NCBI GenBank assembly: GCA_004369045.1
Contig: ML213505.1
Location: forward strand, 410,591 to 474,590
Reading direction: 5' to 3'
Source of the DNA: Heliocybe sulcata
Lineage: Eukaryota > Basidiomycota > Agaricomycetes > Gloeophyllales > Gloeophyllaceae
DNA: 64,000 nucleotides
Of the stretch, positions 61,555 to 64,000 are shown piece by piece (positions within the stretch are counted from its first letter, which is position 1; every line of letters starts with the position of its first letter). The notes beneath the pieces are model-generated. The model saw nothing but the letters and a program-made list of their open reading frames with translations. It was not told where the DNA came from and ran no database searches. Both the position numbers and the translations under genes were made by a program.

Positions 61555-64000
61555 ATGGATGTCGCAGCTTGGGAACGTCAGATTCGTCCGATTTACGGTG
61601 CGTTCGTCGCGTATAGGGAAAGGACGCGTCGAGTCTAACCTACCATTACAGACGCTCTCGACACGGGCTCCAATAAGTCGGCTATCTTGTCATGTAATAA
61701 ATTGTTGAAGAAATATCCCAATAATGACTTGGCCAAGGTGAGTGATACATATATCCAATATGACATGAATCCGATGCGGGTGATGGCAGGCCCTCAAAGC
61801 GTTAGCTATGGTTCGCTCCCAGAAGGTGGAGGAATCCTTGATACTCTGTGATGAAGTCCTAGCGCGTAAGCCCACGGACGATGCCACGCTGTCCGCCATG
61901 TCCCATGTTCTCCGAGGTCTTGGCCGTCGTATGTACCCCACTGCTGTATTGAGTTCTTCGTCGGCTGAACTCGGAATGAAGACACGGACGTCGTCAAGAT
62001 GTTCGAGGACGCCTTCAAAGCGCAGCCCGGGAATGAGGAGTACGCGGCGCAGACTTTCTTCGCGAATGCCAGGATTGGGAACTGGAGAGCCGCCCAGCAG
62101 GTCAGTTATCAATAATGTGACTGCAAATAGTTAATCTAAACTTCAGGATAGATAGCTACCAAAATGCACAAGACATTCAGTGAGGACCGGTATGTGCATT
62201 GGTATGTCATGGCCGTCCTACTCCAGGTGTGTTCCCCGGGATAGTAACCATATCATGTACTTATGGTGAGTTCAACATAGGCAAAAGATCCAGCAACGCC
62301 AGAGAAGATGCGCGATTTGCTTCACGGGCTTGCACACAGACAGCTCTTGGCTTCCCCGTCACCTTCCTACGTCTTGGCCGACCGATTATATCAGCACCTG
62401 ACTGTGCTACGTGAACTCAAGCTGTATGACGACGCGCAAAAGCTGCTGGAACATGATACCGGTAAGGTAATGTACAACAACAGCTTGGTTGTCGACGAGC
62501 TGCGGCGGGAACTCTGGCAATCGTCTGGGCGGTGGACGCAGGAGCGCGAACTCGCGGTGCAACGAATAACGGAGAAGAAGTAAGTTTGTTGGGCTGGTGG
62601 GATAAGCTGAGGGCTAATGGATGCTGGTGTCAAGGGATCGGAACTGGCTTGAGTTCCTGTCCGTTCTGGATGGGACGTTTGCGGGAGTCGCTTCATCCGC
62701 AGAGACTAGCGAAGAAGCTCGGGCAGACTGCAAAGAGCAGATTTACAAGACTAGCGAGCTGTTCACGCGCGTCTCAGAAGAGGATGGTCTGAAGGATCGA
62801 TCGGGCCTGCTGGGCCTGCTCGAGTTAGCGAAGCGATCCAAACAGTACGGGTTCTCACCAGGTGATTACGAAGCCTTTTCCCTCAGAGATCCTGCTGACT
62901 CGCGTCAGACTTTACGGAGTTGGTGTTGCTCCTCCAGAAGTACTGGCACAAATTTGGTGATAAGGCCTGCTTCTACGAGGACGTGAAACCGTATCTCGAT
63001 CTGGATGCCGATGACCTCAGCCGCTGGGTTTCTTTTCTGGACTCCCAGCAACCCTCATATGTGAGCTTCCTTTCCCAAGTCCGCGTTTTTCATATTCACG
63101 ATTCAAGTCTTAGGATACAGAAGCACACCTGCGCCGCGCAATTAACTGGCATAAGACCCGCCGCTTCACGATCCCTGAGACTGAAATCACTCCCGAACTT
63201 GAGTCCGCCCGTGCCTCGCAGTACATCAAAGCGTATATCGCTGGTTTACCGCTAGGGAATAAACTTCCTGAGACTGAGCTACAACCCGCGGATGATCTTG
63301 CCATCCTCGCTGCCCATGCTTTCATATCTTCCTGGAGTGTCGGGGGTAGCGAGAAGCAACTGTACAATGCTTCCGTCATACTTGAATACGGGCTTACGAA
63401 GAGTCGTCACTCATACCACATGCGACTCCTCCTCATCCAGATATACCGGTTACTTGGTGCGTCAACTTTTAGCTAGGTCGCTCGGATTCACGGTTTTGAT
63501 GTCTTCCCCAGGGGCCTCCAGCCTTGCTTTAGAACATTATAGAGACTTGAACGTCAAGCAGGTCCAGAATGACACACTCTCGCATTTAATCTTGGCGAGA
63601 GTTTCGACTTTCTCCCTTGCTGGATCTGGCGACATAACGTACTCAAATGAATGCCTTGAGTCAAGCCACATATATATGAATAATTCGCAGGAGGTTGGCG
63701 TCCAATGGGTTCACTTCATATCATGGGGTGTGTCACTCACGAGCACATAAAGACGTCGGACTGGATTGTCAGGGCATTCACTCAAGAAAAGTACTCGCAG
63801 GTGAGTTCAATTGATCCTCGCTTATGCTGTATCTCAACGCCGTCGGCATCAGATTCCAGACCTGATTGCCTTGGAAGAGCGGCTCGATAATTCGCTGCAG
63901 AGGGATCTTGTGAAACTGGAGCACGTTCGGATGCGATTTACGCACGAACCCATAAACTCGGAATTGATCGACATGGAGCTCATCGAGTTGAAATTCAACT
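61555..64000 (+). CDS. MDM20: NatB auxiliary subunit Mdm20/NAA25 (5' part, runs off window)
   Basis: Non-catalytic subunit of the N-terminal acetyltransferase NatB, which acetylates proteins starting Met-Asp/Glu/Asn/Gln; anchors the Nat3 catalytic subunit to ribosomes. Start MDVAAWERQIRPIYDALDTG across the first 53-nt intron, then TPR-like helices: KSAILSCNKLLKKYPNNDLA, ALAMVRSQKVEESLILCDEV, KMFEDAFKAQPGNEEYAAQT, ANARIGNWRAAQQ, DRYVHWYVMAVLLQ, LADRLYQHLTVLRELKLYDD, the family block KYWHKFGDKACFYEDVKPYL, AHAFISSWSVGG and HSYHMRLLLIQIYRLLGA. Coding continues to base 64000 in frame (LIALEERLDNSLQRDLVKLE). At least nine exons in the window. Gene is truncated by the window edge only. Confidence 0.92.

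Overview
The window is nuclear DNA of a filamentous basidiomycete, most likely an Agaricomycete. Genes are dense, many promoters are shared, and almost every gene is cut by 45-65 nt GT-AG introns with a CTNAC/TTGAC-like branch site. Protein families (SAGA Spt8, Spt6, Atg15, Coq11, Nce101, secreted double-psi barrel, LaeA-like methyltransferase) also fit. Gene models below were assembled by eye from reading frames and splice sites, so exon edges are predictions.

Layout. 0.2-11.6 kb: a short-chain dehydrogenase, the autophagic lipase Atg15, a four-TM membrane protein, a MITE, an MFS transporter with a 13-nt microexon, an uncharacterised eight-exon gene, and a mitochondrial SAP-domain protein. 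12-25 kb: CMR1/WDR76, a C2H2 zinc-finger protein, Csm3/Swi3 (TIPIN), a decayed aminoglycoside-phosphotransferase-like gene, a small unknown protein, N-terminal methyltransferase NTM1, mitochondrial adenylate kinase and Coq11. 25-29 kb: a secreted RlpA-like protein, a 1.8-kb gap without a convincing gene, and a SCAMP membrane-traffic protein.

29.6-40.75 kb is an accessory island. Two head-to-head, nearly identical copies of an ~890-aa gene form a ~3.65-kb inverted repeat around a ~3.8-kb spacer. The protein is an unusual fusion: unknown N-terminus, HAD-like domain, casein-kinase-1-like domain. The spacer holds a TATA-driven unknown gene, a truncated duplicate of the dehydrogenase from the window start, a tRNA-like sequence and an orphan core promoter. 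Each arm carries the same 125-bp MITE, whose ends match the MITE at 5.4 kb. Divergence between the arms is confined to patches, which suggests gene conversion.

41-64 kb is again conserved housekeeping DNA: poly(A)-binding protein, a four-TM protein, SRP54, SPT8 (86 bp from SRP54), a LaeA-like methyltransferase, RPA2 (Rfa2), an F-box protein, SPT6, the Rib2 deaminase domain as a stand-alone protein, a 71-aa Nce101 gene split over two exons, and NatB subunit Mdm20/NAA25 running off the right edge. Three replication or repair genes (CMR1, Csm3, RPA2) lie under promoters with MluI-cell-cycle-box motifs, most strikingly a pair in the 112-bp RPA2/F-box promoter.
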